Positions 22,081 through 32,588 of a DNA stretch of 64,000 nt are shown piece by piece. Source of the stretch: Odiellus spinosus (Eukaryota; Arthropoda; Arachnida; Opiliones; Phalangiidae). The position numbers and the translations under genes are program-made. The notes under the pieces are model-generated. The model was not told the DNA's origin. It saw nothing but the letters and a program-made list of their open reading frames with translations, and ran no database searches. Every line of letters starts with the position of its first letter. The stretch's first letter is position 1. The stretch spans positions 9,976,183 to 10,040,182 of the forward strand of contig OY987238.1 in NCBI GenBank assembly GCA_963920705.1, given 5' to 3'.

Positions 22081-22689
22081 CTAGCCTTACCTGGCCAGTT
22101 CGAGTAATTATCTATTGAAAACGGGACTTTAAGTGTGGAAATAGCATAAATTTGTACAATTTCTTTTATATTGGAGAAAAAAAGACGTCGTCAAAACTTT
22201 GATTGGACGCGTAAATAATAGAGTAAGGTCTTCAATTTCTATTACTACTTTTGACATCGCCGTCTTAATGCACCTTCTTTAATCTTGCATAGATAGCGTA
22301 TTATGGACGTATAATATTTACGACCATTTCCGGATATATCGAGAAGCCAAATGTTCTCTCTTAATAATAAATTCTATTTTCGTTCATGAAATATTAATTC
22401 CCTCTATTTCTAACAAAAATATCTGAGGTGTACTGTCTGTTTATTAGCTGCAGACAATTTTATATCACGAAAACCATCAATGTTTCAAAAGGAAAAGTGT
22501 CGTTAAACAGCTCTAAAGTATGCTTAGTATTAAAGTATTCACACGATTAGGTGGATCTACAGAAATGGAAAGTATAAAAAATTCCATTATTGTTTCTCGA
22601 TTACTATTGTTTGATATGAGTATATATTTATCTTAGAATCGTGTTCCGAGTTCGTACAAACATTTTGGTTTAAAAAATCCGGACCTTTC
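22081..22689. other. Intergenic, no gene seen
   Basis: A+T-rich; TTCCGAGTTCGTACAAAC at about 22645 may be a decayed left end of the element described at 22690. Confidence 0.4.
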
Positions 22690-23247
22690 CAGGTTTCGTT
22701 TACAATTTATAATTATTTCCCTGATAATTTATAATTCGCTTCCATGTGACCATTAATACTTAATTACCTGAAAATTTATAATTAATTTCACTGACAATTT
22801 TAATAATTTATATCCATGAAGATTTATAATTTATTTTCCTGACTAATTTTAAAGACTTTCCTGGAATTTATCAATTTCTCTAACAATTTATATTTAATTT
22901 CCTTAAAAATGTATTATTTCCCTGATAATTTAGAATTAATTTCATTAAAAATGTATTATTTCCCTGATAATTTATAATTCATTTCCTTATTAATTTATAA
23001 CTTCCCTGACAATTTATAGTTTCCTTATCAACTTATAACTTGCCTGACCATAATTAATGGATTTTTATAAACATTTATTATTTTAACTCAATTTCAAATT
23101 CAATAAATTTGTTGTTCATAGTCATTCAAAATAATTTCAAAAACTTTCCCGATCATTTTGACAAAGTTGCAATTTCCCTGTCCTCTCCCTTATTCATTTT
23201 GCTGACGTTTTTGGGTATTCTAGCTTTTTCAATTAAGAGCCCTGCAT
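22690..23247. repeat. Degenerate A+T-rich repeats with TTCCCTGA motif, possibly inside a hAT-like element
   Basis: Between 22690 and about 23070, phrases such as TTTCCCTGATAATTTATAATT recur about a dozen times with variable spacing. The flanks read GACCTTTCCAGGTTT at the left (22681) and GAGCCCTG at the right (about 23240). That pairing of CCAGG and ...CCCTG ends resembles the hAT-type ends at 50320-50450 and 62698-62789. The tandem character is clear; the element assignment is tentative. Confidence 0.5.
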
Positions 23248-23918
23248 AGCTTTACTTTGGATTTAGTAAATAAGTATAGTTTACGATGATGGCGGTTATC
23301 TTCGCCAGTTTAAAAAGGACCAACAAAAAGAAATATCCACTTACCTAGATAAATATGTATTCGAGAGCGTGTAGTTCACATTCTGTTCTCATCTGAAATG
23401 AAATGAAGTAATTTTTAGTTCTCAACTAAAATTAAAAACACTTAAATATAAGATAAGAGCTTCAAATATCAATGACCGATACGTACTGGCGAGGAACCGG
23501 ACAAAAAATTAACCAAAAATCTCTACAACAATGGTTTTTGAAATTTAAAATTTTCTTCTAAATCCCAAAAACCTTTACAACCCTTCTTTATATTTCACCA
23601 AATTTGTAGGCCAGTTGTTAATTGGAACTACACAAATGCATATTATTATAAAAATTATTATTATTAGTATTAAAATCTATCCTTTTAGCTAGGAAGAAAG
23701 AAAATATTGAAACCTTAAGATTTCAATTTTTTTATTTATTTATTTTATTTTATTTTATTTTATTATTATTATTATTTTTTTTTTTTTTTTTTCAAGATTG
23801 GAAACTAAAAGTATTTCGATTGAGGATCTATTAAAATAAGATTGGATTTCTGCTCGCTAGTTTCCAAGACGCCATCCTCCCCTTTAGGGCCCACTAGTTC
23901 CCTCAATGAAGTTTCGTA
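23248..23918. other. Intergenic with TTTTA and T low complexity
   Basis: A TTTATTTTATTTTA run followed by a T run occupies about 23727-23795. No gene is supported. Confidence 0.45.
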
Positions 23919-24125
23919 TTAAAGTGAGGCTGTAAAGGATTTTTCATGAACTCCCAATGAAAATTGAGTAGCATTTTCGAAGAGATCGTTAAAAAATTAT
24001 TGGAAATATATATAAATATGTCATAGAAAACAATTACAGCGACAGTAAAAATACATAACTTTTTAACCGCCATTTTATAAATTTTTAAAAATAAATATTA
24101 CGTCATTACTAGCCTAGCTATAGTA
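23919..24125 (+). mobile_element. Family G element, left half
   Basis: TTAAAGTGAGGCTGTAAAGG, then TTTTTCATGAACTCCCAATG, GAGTAGCATTTTCG and GAGATCGTTAAAAAATTATT. This is the best-preserved family G start in the window and is colinear with 19748 and with the complement of 17990-18213. A right end was not located. Confidence 0.65.
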
Positions 24126-24607
24126 GACCCTTCAGTTGATACTCGGGCGTGATAGGGTCGTTTTCGCGCGGTCTTTTTTGTAAAAATACTTAATTATAAT
24201 TAATTACTTTATAGAAATAAACTATGTCAAATATCGTAATATTTTTGACATTTTCATTTTGAAAAAATATCGCGAGACAAATTTATTGTTCTATAAATAA
24301 TTATATATTGAATTATATATTGTATTTGCTTTCAAATTCGTATTATTTGGTTACACAATGCAGTTAGCATTGAAAATCATTGAAGTAATATACATCGAGC
24401 CTTGTAATTGGTAATGATACGACACGATTAAAATGATAATTAATTTTAATTAATAAAAAACGTTTACCCTCTCTTTAATATCTTTATAGAATGAGTTTTT
24501 TCGCGTGTGTCAAGGGGGACGGACGACGAATCGACCGTAGTTTTGAAAGAAAAAAAATATTTGTCGGTTGAAGGAATTTTATTTTTTATATTTTTTTGTC
24601 TTCATCT

Positions 24608-24657
<50 letters not shown>

Positions 24658-25954
24658 AAGCTCAAAAAATACGGGAATAAAGATATAGATAGCTCGGCTA
24701 AGATGAAGAAGACGACGGAGGCTGTAGGGGAAAGAGCCTAGGGAGGAGAAGAAATTTCAATAAAAACCCAAAACTCTATTTTCTCTATCCTTCGAGTATT
24801 ATAAAATCTCCTTCGATCCGAAGAGGATCCATCCAGAGAAAAAGAAAAGATTCTTTAGAAGTAGAATAGAAAAAAAGTACGATATTTCAGAGTAATATTG
24901 TTGTAATTTCCAAAAAATTTGATTTGGTTGAAATATATTGTTTATATATACCAAGATTTACGAGATAAACAAATTATGGTTGAAATGTTGCTCTGTCGTC
25001 AAGAAATCAAAATGATTCAAGCAAATTTTAAATACAGGGCCCAATTTAGCTTTTCATCCATGCACATGACGTTAAAGATGAGAAAAATAGAGCCATTTAG
25101 CGGGGCTAGGATTCGAAATTAGACGAACAATGATCTATAGCAACATTTTCTAGCCAATTTAATATTAAAAACATAGAAGTTATTTTCTAGATTTTTTCAA
25201 AAATGGACCTTACTACCCGCTGCAGATACTCTTATTAGAATTGTATATTAAAATTTTTTTGCCACAATTTTCAATGATTTGATATTATCAAAAATACATA
25301 AATGAACAAGTCCAGGGCAGGTCCAGAACTCGAGATATTCCCGGGGAAACATTACCTCATTGAAATAGATTTAATTAGCCGATTAACATACATTAGGGAG
25401 TGACTATTTTTTAAAACTGAGAAATTAGAAAATCGAATTTAATAACGAATCGAATTTAATTATGGTGTTTTTTGTGAAGTTGCTACGAAAAAACTAAAGT
25501 TCCCAAAATGACACGGTTTTCACTGTTTAAAACTAGAATAATCGAAGTATTAAAGAGATAGTTCGTTTAAACTCAACAATAAATCAGATCTTAAAATATT
25601 TATGAGTCAAATACTCCCGGTCCGAATTCTGTCGTTTCAATTTTAATTAATAGCGACCCGGATGAAGTATGTATTGCGAGTTTACAAAAGGTGAAATACA
25701 AATAAATTATTTTATAATTAGAATAAAGCGTATTTTAGGTAGTTTACGTGGAAAAGTTGTGGGTGACGCAACCGTTAGAAAAATCACAGTTTCGAAGTAT
25801 TTATACACGATAAAATAAAATAAATATCTATCCCTTTAAAATCATAATATTTCGCAAAAAGTGCAAGATTTCCTTTTGATAAAAATTGCAGAGAAATAAA
25901 TATAATCTGCTTGAAAGCGAATGGAATACAAATTCGTGGGTCCTTACATAAAAA
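24126..25954. other. Intergenic, no gene seen
   Basis: Contains a pure 42-base T run at 24611-24652. The rest is A+T-rich without recognised repeats. The first retrotransposon LTR starts just beyond. Confidence 0.45.
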
Positions 25955-25958
25955 CCCA

Positions 25959-27172
25959 TGTAACGCTCGAATTAGGTTAAATATAAACTGAAGTAAAATA
26001 TAAAGCCAATTAAAATATTAGAATGTAAAGTTAAAAATATTTCCTTTAAAATAAATAAACCCATATGTGGAAGGAATGACGCTATCCGATAAGGTACCCA
26101 TGTGTTGTTAAGTGGTGCAACGCTGGTTCGTTGTAACGCTAAAGCAATTATAGAAAGAGCGAGAAGGGAAACCTATTGTGATAGTTTGGGGATCGAAGTT
26201 AAGAGGCGTCCGGCCGGCGTTTACTTTCTTCTCAACCCCATGTGTCAGGATTTCCAACGAATTTAAATAATTGGTAGCGGCAGTTAAGAATACCTGCGCT
26301 CCAGCCTTGCCAGTGCAATCAACATGTGTATATATTTATATATAGTGCTTTTTATCTTTATCTTATATTGGTGCTTTTAGAAATAAGGTTTTACCAAAAA
26401 GTAGTTTCAATATATGTTGGCACACTAAGTGTCACATGTGTTATTTTATAACTTCTTCACTAATGATTCTCTGAAGATAGTTAAACGCGGAAAAACTCGA
26501 ACTAAACTAGGAACGTGATTGGTTCGTTAAGTGGGTGACGTAGTTGAAATAGATCAGATGGACTTGAAGAAAAGAGAGAGTTGAGGAGAGAAAAAGAAGA
26601 AGTACTTGTACCCTCGAGGTGAAAGGTCGGTGAGCGAAGTTGTCTAGCAAAGAAGTTAAGGCGCGGGAGTATGATTGAGCTTGGTCCGCGAAAGTATAAG
26701 TCCGGCTAGATTAATTCCGAATAAGAATTAATATACTAGTTGTGCGGTAAGGCTAGAGAGTCAAAAGACGTTTGATGTAAATAAGAAGCGCGAGCGGCTA
26801 CGCGTAATCGTGTAAAGACGAAATATGTTCGGGCGTCTAAGGAGAATGAAAATGATCTGATCTTCTACGAACAATGAGACGTTAAGTATTTGGAGTTAAA
26901 TATTTGATAATAAGTTTGATAGTAGACGAGTTGTATTATAATTGGAAGTGTTTAGATGTGTTAGGGAAAATTAAAATGAAATAGTTATTTGGTAAAACCT
27001 CAACCATGGTGTCCTTGTTTCTTTGTTGTTGTCGTTAAGTGTAGTAGGAGTAGTTGTATGAAGTGGAATTACTTGTGCCCTAGATCTATCGGTTGTGTTG
27101 TTGTCCTTGTTAAAGGTTACAGGTTGTCCCTAGTAAAGGGGTTGAAGGTAGGATGGGTCTAGGAGCGTCACA
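25959..27172 (+). repeat. 5' long terminal repeat
   Basis: It starts TGTAACGCTCGAATTAGG and ends GGAGCGTCACA. A TATA-like run lies at 26329-26345 and two AATAAA motifs lie at 26050-26059, the latter too far upstream to be an obvious R-region polyadenylation signal. The transcription start and the R/U5 boundaries cannot be placed by eye. The sequence is the same as 32926-34139 in length and, by inspection, in bases. Confidence 0.96.
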
Positions 27173-27175
27173 AAA

Positions 27176-27193
27176 TGGAGGCACCGCCGAGAT
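27176..27193 (+). promoter_or_regulatory. Primer-binding site, tRNA-Thr-like
   Basis: Three bases after the 5' LTR, TGGAGGCACCGCCGAGAT is complementary to a tRNA 3' end reading ...GCGGTGCCTCCA. From memory, this acceptor end is that of animal tRNA-Thr(AGU). It would prime minus-strand DNA synthesis. The position and the opening TGG are as expected; the tRNA identity needs a match against the host's tRNA set. Confidence 0.65.
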
Positions 27194-27354
27194 ATCGTAA
27201 CTAGGGTAGTGTAGTTAAAAGTAAATGTGCGTTGAAAAGTAAAAAGAGAAATAAGTGAAACCATGGTTGTTTATGCTTAGGAATTTATTTCGTAGTTGTT
27301 TTTGTTTTATGTTATCAATTTATGTTTTGGTAATAAGCATTTAGAGTAGTGTTA

Positions 27355-28929
27355 ATGAATAATCCCTATTCGAGATTTGATACGGATTATAAAGAAACGT
27401 TAAAAAGAGAACGTAAATTAAGATACGAAAATCGTATTTTAAAGTCGGATCATTTTGCGCAAGGTTTAGTTTCAAAGATGTCTGTTGCTGGGAGTACCCA
27501 TAGTTCGAGGGCGAGTTCTCCTGCTCGTCCCAATTCCCCCAGTTTAATTACACCTCCAGTTATGAATCAAGGAATTCAGAATCCGAATACTGGGCCCGTA
27601 AATGTTGTCAATCAAGGTGCAGGGGTTTCGCAAGTGATTCCCCCAGCCAATGTGCAAACAGATGTTTTAAATGCAATTTTAAGTAAATTGGATAGTATAG
27701 TAGCCACTCAAAACTTGCATCAGAATTTGATTCAAGGGCTAATGAATCCGAGCACGGCTAACCCAGCGCCCGTTCAAAACCAAACTGCGGTAACTACGCA
27801 AAATATGTTGCAGAGTTTAATTCAAAATTTGATGTGTCCCAATGGTGGATCTAATTTAAACACGGCTAGTCAACCACCGACTCAAACGCTAAATACGGTA
27901 TCCCCAAGTCCGTCAGTTGTAGGGGCTAATGTTATAAATCAAGGTAGTGTTAGTAATGTTAACGCGGTTATATCACAGCCGATTCCACCTCAGTTTACAG
28001 TTACCCCAAGCCCGTCTATAATAGGGTCTAACGGTAACAGCGTAAACAGTTCAGTGTTGCCAGGGCCGTCTTTTACATATTCGACGCCCTTAAACGCTCC
28101 CTCTTATCAAGGAAACCCTTCTGACCCCGGTCCAAAGGCTTTCCTGAGGCGAGCGAAACAAGTTTTGTTAACTAGTAACCAAGATGAGGTTAATTTTATT
28201 AAAAGATGGATCCCGACTATGCTATTGGGAACTGCGTTTGATTGGTTTGCTTCAGAACCCGATTTTATAAATTGGAAAGATTTTGAAACAAGGTGTAGGG
28301 CTCGATTCGAAAGAGCTGGTAATGATGAACTAGTAGAGGATAAAATTAATGACAGGCTGCAAAAACCGCAAGAGACGGTAGCAGAATTTATGGATGCCAT
28401 GCAAAAATTGATTGATCAATTAAATGACCCCATGCCAGTGAAAACGCAAATTAGGAAAATAAGGCGTAATTTAAGGGACGAAATTAAAGTCATGGTGGTC
28501 TTAAAATCCTATAATACCTTAAGGGAATTAATGGATGACGCGATAGTTATAGAGAGGAGTACGAACAAATTGAAACGGGAAGGGCAAACTGCGCCTGTTT
28601 CAAGTAACAAACAAAATTTTAGTCGGCCTAACCAAGTTCCCCATGCTGTAAGACCCAACGGGTTTAGAGCAGGAGCTAGTTCGAGTGTCCCGAAGTGTTC
28701 GCATTGCGGCCGTATTGGCCATTTAGAAAAAGAGTGTTGGAATAAGAACGGCCTGAAGCCTATGCCTAGCCAATATTACAATCCTAATATTCGATGCTTC
28801 ATATGCGAACAACTCGGGCACAAGAAAGACTTTTGTCCGAATAAAGGTAGCGCTCCTCAGTCAAAGGAGTCGGGAAAAGGCGCGGCGGGCGGTCCGAGGG
28901 AGGCCAACCACAAGCCCGCGTCGCAGTAA
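27355..28929 (+). CDS. gag: Gag polyprotein of the Ty3/gypsy element
   Basis: Structural protein that would package the element RNA in virus-like particles. The frame is open slightly upstream, but the first ATG is at 27355, giving 524 residues. Residues 1 to about 250 are low-complexity, rich in Ser, Pro, Asn and Gln, with repeated NQG and PSPS phrases. Residues about 253-410 form a retrotransposon-gag capsid-type domain (GTAFDWF, WKDFETRCRARF and the helical stretch after it). Two CCHC zinc knuckles follow: C448-X2-C451-X4-H456-X4-C461 and C481-X2-C484-X4-H489-X4-C494, which should bind RNA. The last residues are GC-rich in codon use, unlike the A+T-rich body. The stop codon overlaps the pol ATG by one base (TAATG). 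A leader of about 180 bases separates the LTR from the start codon. Confidence 0.93.
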   Translation: MNNPYSRFDTDYKETLKRERKLRYENRILKSDHFAQGLVSKMSVAGSTHSSRASSPARPNSPSLITPPVMNQGIQNPNTGPVNVVNQGAGVSQVIPPANVQTDVLNAILSKLDSIVATQNLHQNLIQGLMNPSTANPAPVQNQTAVTTQNMLQSLIQNLMCPNGGSNLNTASQPPTQTLNTVSPSPSVVGANVINQGSVSNVNAVISQPIPPQFTVTPSPSIIGSNGNSVNSSVLPGPSFTYSTPLNAPSYQGNPSDPGPKAFLRRAKQVLLTSNQDEVNFIKRWIPTMLLGTAFDWFASEPDFINWKDFETRCRARFERAGNDELVEDKINDRLQKPQETVAEFMDAMQKLIDQLNDPMPVKTQIRKIRRNLRDEIKVMVVLKSYNTLRELMDDAIVIERSTNKLKREGQTAPVSSNKQNFSRPNQVPHAVRPNGFRAGASSSVPKCSHCGRIGHLEKECWNKNGLKPMPSQYYNPNIRCFICEQLGHKKDFCPNKGSAPQSKESGKGAAGGPREANHKPASQ

Positions 28930-28931
28930 TG
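28851..28931 (+). promoter_or_regulatory. gag-pol junction: candidate -1 frameshift site and TAATG stop-start
   Basis: The pol frame is -1 relative to gag and is open from just after a TAG at 28848-28850, giving roughly 78 bases of overlap. Within it, G GGA AAA (28872-28878) is a canonical X XXY YYZ slippery heptamer in the gag frame. Six bases later, GCGGGC (28885-28890) can pair with GCCCGC (28914-28919) around a 23-base loop. Separately, the gag stop and the first pol ATG overlap as TAATG (28927-28931), a geometry that can allow reinitiation. Frameshifting would give a Gag-Pol fusion in the low ratio typical of gypsy elements; reinitiation would give free Pol. Which one operates cannot be read from the sequence. 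Confidence 0.7.
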
Positions 28932-31900
28932 TCAGGAGAAAACGACGCTGCCACGGAGAAGAATGGGAGATCGCGCTCGCTAAAGGGGGGTCAAGATTTT
29001 CTTGATATTTTTATAGGAGCGATCCCGTGCGTAGCGTTAGTGGACCCAGGTTCTACCCATACTCTAATTACCAGCGCTTTAAAACCCCTTTTAGAAAAAC
29101 AGGGATTCAGAACCAGGGATGAAAATATAACATTAAGACAACCAGACGGGTCATTGTTATCGACACAGGGTTTAGTCGAAGTGAATATTGGGCTGCCTCG
29201 GAAAAATATAGTATTTGAAGCTGTTTACGCTAATATTGCCTATTCGTGTATTTTGGGAAGAGATATTTTAAGGGAAACAGGTATGATAATTAATTTGGGT
29301 AAAGACCATTTTAGTTGGCCGAATGATGTGTTCGAGAAAATCGAATTTAAAAAGAAGTTGTCGGAAGTCGGAGTTAGTTGTAGTTTAGCCCTTTCGGAAG
29401 AATACACGGATTATGAGGGTATAAAAGTAGCGTTAGAAGGAGCTGATAGTTTAGATAAACCACAGAAATTAAGATTGTCGCAGCTCGTAGATAAATACAA
29501 AAGCATATTTTCCACTATTCCCGGTAAAACGTCAAGAGTTGAACATTATATTGAAGTAGGGGATGCGACGCCAATCTCTCGTCCTCCCTATAGATTCAAT
29601 CCCGCTAAAAGAGAAATTTTAGACGGAATAATAGACGAAATGTTGGAATTAAATTTAATCGAACCTTGCCAGAGTCCATGGGCTAGCCCAGCGCTGTTAC
29701 TAATGCAAAAGAAGCCTAGATTGTGCGTAGATTTTCGCGCGGTTAACAAAGTTACGCGAAAAGACGCTTATCCGATGCCCAGAATAGACGATATTTTGGA
29801 ATCAATGCTCGAACCTGCGTTTATCACGACTCTAGACATGAATTCGGCTTATTGGCAAGTACCAATATTTGAGCCACATCGCGATATAGCAGCGTTTGCG
29901 ACTCCACGGGGGTTATTTCGTCCCCGAGTAACGATGTTCGGTTTATGTGGCGCAGCGGCAACATTTCAAAGAATGGTGAATAATTTATTTTCTGACCTAT
30001 ATAATCGCGGCGTTTGCGCGTATTTGGACGATCTTATTATAGCGTCAGCGGATTTTAATTCACATTTGCAAACATTAGAAGAAGTATTTAATAGACTCAT
30101 GAGAGAAGGGTTGACTGTAAAAGCAACTAAAACTCAATTCTGCAAGAAGGAGTGTAAAATATTAGGACATATTGTTTCGCAATATGGGATAAAAGTAGAT
30201 CCGGAGAAAACGGATACGATGGCGGATTTTCCCACGCCGAGAAATATTCGTCAGTTAAGAAGATTTCTGGGAATGGCGAGCTATTACCGAAGATTCATTA
30301 AAGATTTTGCGAAAATCGCCAGTCCACTTCATGATTTGTTAAAGAACGAGAATACGTGGAAGTGGGGAGTAGATCAGGAAGGGGCATTTATAAAACTAAA
30401 GACTGAGCTGTCGTCGGCCCCGATTCTAAGTTCCCCCGATTATTCTCAAACTTTTATCATTCATACGGATGCTAGTAACGTGGGATTAGGAGCTGTATTG
30501 TCTCAGAAAATCAACGGAAAACGGCAGGTGGTACAATACGCCAGTCGCTCTCTCAGTGAAACGGAAAGGAAATATTCTACGACTGTCCGAGAAATATTAG
30601 CAGTCGTATGGGCAGTAGAAAAATTTCGTCCCTACATCGAAGGCACGAAATTTGAAGTATTCACTGATCACAGTGCGATCAGGTGGCTTCATCACGCGCC
30701 TGATCCGACGGGAAAATTCGCGAGATGGAACGCAATCTTACAAGCGTTCGATTTCAATATCAATTACATACCAGGCAAAGATAACGTGGTAGCTGACGCG
30801 TTGTCAAGAATACCTGAAAACGATGAATGTACCGAATCCGTACTGGTAGATGAACAATTTCCAATCACCAAATGCGACATTGATGGTGCAATAAACGCGA
30901 TTAAAAAGGACGTTAAACAATCTAGCCCGGTAATTGTAAAGTTTGATAACGAAGAAATTAAGTCTGCCCAGAGAACAGATGAACAATTAGGCGCTGTGAT
31001 TAAATATTTAGAAAATGATGAAATACCGGAGAACCCGAAACTAAGGAATTATGTGGAAAATATAGCTTTGAGTTGTGAATTAAGACATGGTATTTTATAC
31101 AAAGATGTAGGCAAATTAATTAGCCATGATAATTATAAGGTAGTTGTTCCCAAAAATTTACGAGCTAGAGTTATTCACATATGTCACGATATTCCGTCTT
31201 CGGGTCATTTTGGAGCCAAAAAGACTATTAAAAGGTTACAAAGCCAGTTTACGTGGGAAGGGTTAACGCGGGACGCCATTGAGTACTGTCGCACTTGTTC
31301 AGTGTGTCAGAAAAATAAAATACCGTCCCAGCAACCGGCAGGGTTAATGAAGTCAAGCGAGGTTAAAGACCCCTGGGAAGTGATTTCCCTGGATTTAAAA
31401 GGTCCTTACCCGAGAAGTAAAAGAGGTTATAGATATTTGTTAGTAATATCGGATTATCTTACCAAATGGGTCGAGATTTTCCCATTGCGCAACGCCACAA
31501 CGAAGCCCATTGTTAGACATCTAATTAACGAGGTATTTACCAGATTTGGTTTGCCTACGTGTGTGGTGAGTGACAACGGTAAACAATTTGTTTCTCGAAT
31601 TTTTAAACAGGTGTTTGACTTATTGCAAGTTAAACAAAGGTTTACTTCTTTGTACTCACCACAGGGTAATTTAACAGAGCGTTTTAATAGAACGATAGGA
31701 ACAATGGTGGCTTCGTATGTGGAAGATAATCATAAAGATTGGGATTTAGGGATATCCCAGTTCGCAATGGCTATCCGAACCGCTCATCAAGAAACGACAG
31801 GGTACACCCCCGCGTTCTTGATGTTCGGTCGAGAATTGCGAACGGCTAGTAGTGTGTTGTCTGGGAAAGATCCCAAGGAGTATTTAACTCGAGAAGTAGA

Positions 31901-32588
31901 ATGTTTTCATGGTCTTAGGGTAGCCGCGGACGTTCAAAATGCCGTGAACAAAGCCCAAGCCAGAATTAAGCTTGAACAAATGAAACAAAAAGCTTATTAT
32001 GATAAAAGTCATAGAGACTTCGAATTTCAGGAGGGAGATTTGGTTTTAAGGAAAACCCATTTCTTGTCCTGTGCTGTTGACGATTTCGCTAAGAAATTAG
32101 CGGATCGTTATGAAGGCCCTTTTAGAATTTCTAATAAGTTGTCGAAACTTACGTATAGGTTGGCCCAATTAAATGGCAAAGAGTTAAGTGGTACATACCA
32201 CGTTTCTAAACTAAAACCGTACAATGAAAGAAAGAGCTTGTTGTTAACTGACAAAGACCTTGCGCAAGGTGATTCAGATGTTAGTCAGGATGTCAATGAA
32301 AGTTGTGTTGTTAATGAAGGTTGTGATGTTAATGAGGTACTTGATGATAATGAAGTACCGGATGTTAGTGATGTTACTGATGTTTACCCCCTGTTAAATG
32401 AAGTAAATGATATAACTGATAAGAAATCGGTATCAACTTCAAACAGAAGTAAACAAAGGGAGAATGAAAGTAGTAGTTGTAAAAAGGACGAATCTGACGA
32501 AGAGATTAATAATGTCGAAGATGACATAGTCATTCGAAGAGTTTTACGTCCTAGGGATCCCATCACAAAAAGAGTGATTAAGAAATGA
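28929..32588 (+). CDS. pol: Pol polyprotein (protease, reverse transcriptase, RNase H, integrase)
   Basis: It is 1219 residues counted from the ATG that overlaps the gag stop. The aspartic protease has D39-P-G-S where D-S/T-G is usual, and the conserved ILGRDIL at 108-114. Reverse transcriptase carries its catalytic aspartates at D303 (LDMNSAYWQ) and Y365-L-D-D368. RNase H has D514 (HTDAS), E555, D580 (TDHS) and D623 (ADALSR). Integrase has a zinc-binding H753-X6-H760-X29-C790-X2-C793, then D822, D882 and E917, with only 34 residues between the last two, and a GPF motif near 1063. Residues from about 1110 form an acidic tail with repeated DVNE-type units and a basic end; no chromodomain is evident. 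The proteins would copy the element RNA into DNA in particles and insert it into the genome. Alternative starts through frameshifting from gag are likely. Confidence 0.96.
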   Translation: MSGENDAATEKNGRSRSLKGGQDFLDIFIGAIPCVALVDPGSTHTLITSALKPLLEKQGFRTRDENITLRQPDGSLLSTQGLVEVNIGLPRKNIVFEAVYANIAYSCILGRDILRETGMIINLGKDHFSWPNDVFEKIEFKKKLSEVGVSCSLALSEEYTDYEGIKVALEGADSLDKPQKLRLSQLVDKYKSIFSTIPGKTSRVEHYIEVGDATPISRPPYRFNPAKREILDGIIDEMLELNLIEPCQSPWASPALLLMQKKPRLCVDFRAVNKVTRKDAYPMPRIDDILESMLEPAFITTLDMNSAYWQVPIFEPHRDIAAFATPRGLFRPRVTMFGLCGAAATFQRMVNNLFSDLYNRGVCAYLDDLIIASADFNSHLQTLEEVFNRLMREGLTVKATKTQFCKKECKILGHIVSQYGIKVDPEKTDTMADFPTPRNIRQLRRFLGMASYYRRFIKDFAKIASPLHDLLKNENTWKWGVDQEGAFIKLKTELSSAPILSSPDYSQTFIIHTDASNVGLGAVLSQKINGKRQVVQYASRSLSETERKYSTTVREILAVVWAVEKFRPYIEGTKFEVFTDHSAIRWLHHAPDPTGKFARWNAILQAFDFNINYIPGKDNVVADALSRIPENDECTESVLVDEQFPITKCDIDGAINAIKKDVKQSSPVIVKFDNEEIKSAQRTDEQLGAVIKYLENDEIPENPKLRNYVENIALSCELRHGILYKDVGKLISHDNYKVVVPKNLRARVIHICHDIPSSGHFGAKKTIKRLQSQFTWEGLTRDAIEYCRTCSVCQKNKIPSQQPAGLMKSSEVKDPWEVISLDLKGPYPRSKRGYRYLLVISDYLTKWVEIFPLRNATTKPIVRHLINEVFTRFGLPTCVVSDNGKQFVSRIFKQVFDLLQVKQRFTSLYSPQGNLTERFNRTIGTMVASYVEDNHKDWDLGISQFAMAIRTAHQETTGYTPAFLMFGRELRTASSVLSGKDPKEYLTREVECFHGLRVAADVQNAVNKAQARIKLEQMKQKAYYDKSHRDFEFQEGDLVLRKTHFLSCAVDDFAKKLADRYEGPFRISNKLSKLTYRLAQLNGKELSGTYHVSKLKPYNERKSLLLTDKDLAQGDSDVSQDVNESCVVNEGCDVNEVLDDNEVPDVSDVTDVYPLLNEVNDITDKKSVSTSNRSKQRENESSSCKKDESDEEINNVEDDIVIRRVLRPRDPITKRVIKK

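Noticed and set aside
27349-27354. gag start two codons upstream of the ATG
   Set aside because: The codon at 27349 is GTG; in a eukaryote the first ATG in frame, at 27355, is the more likely start.
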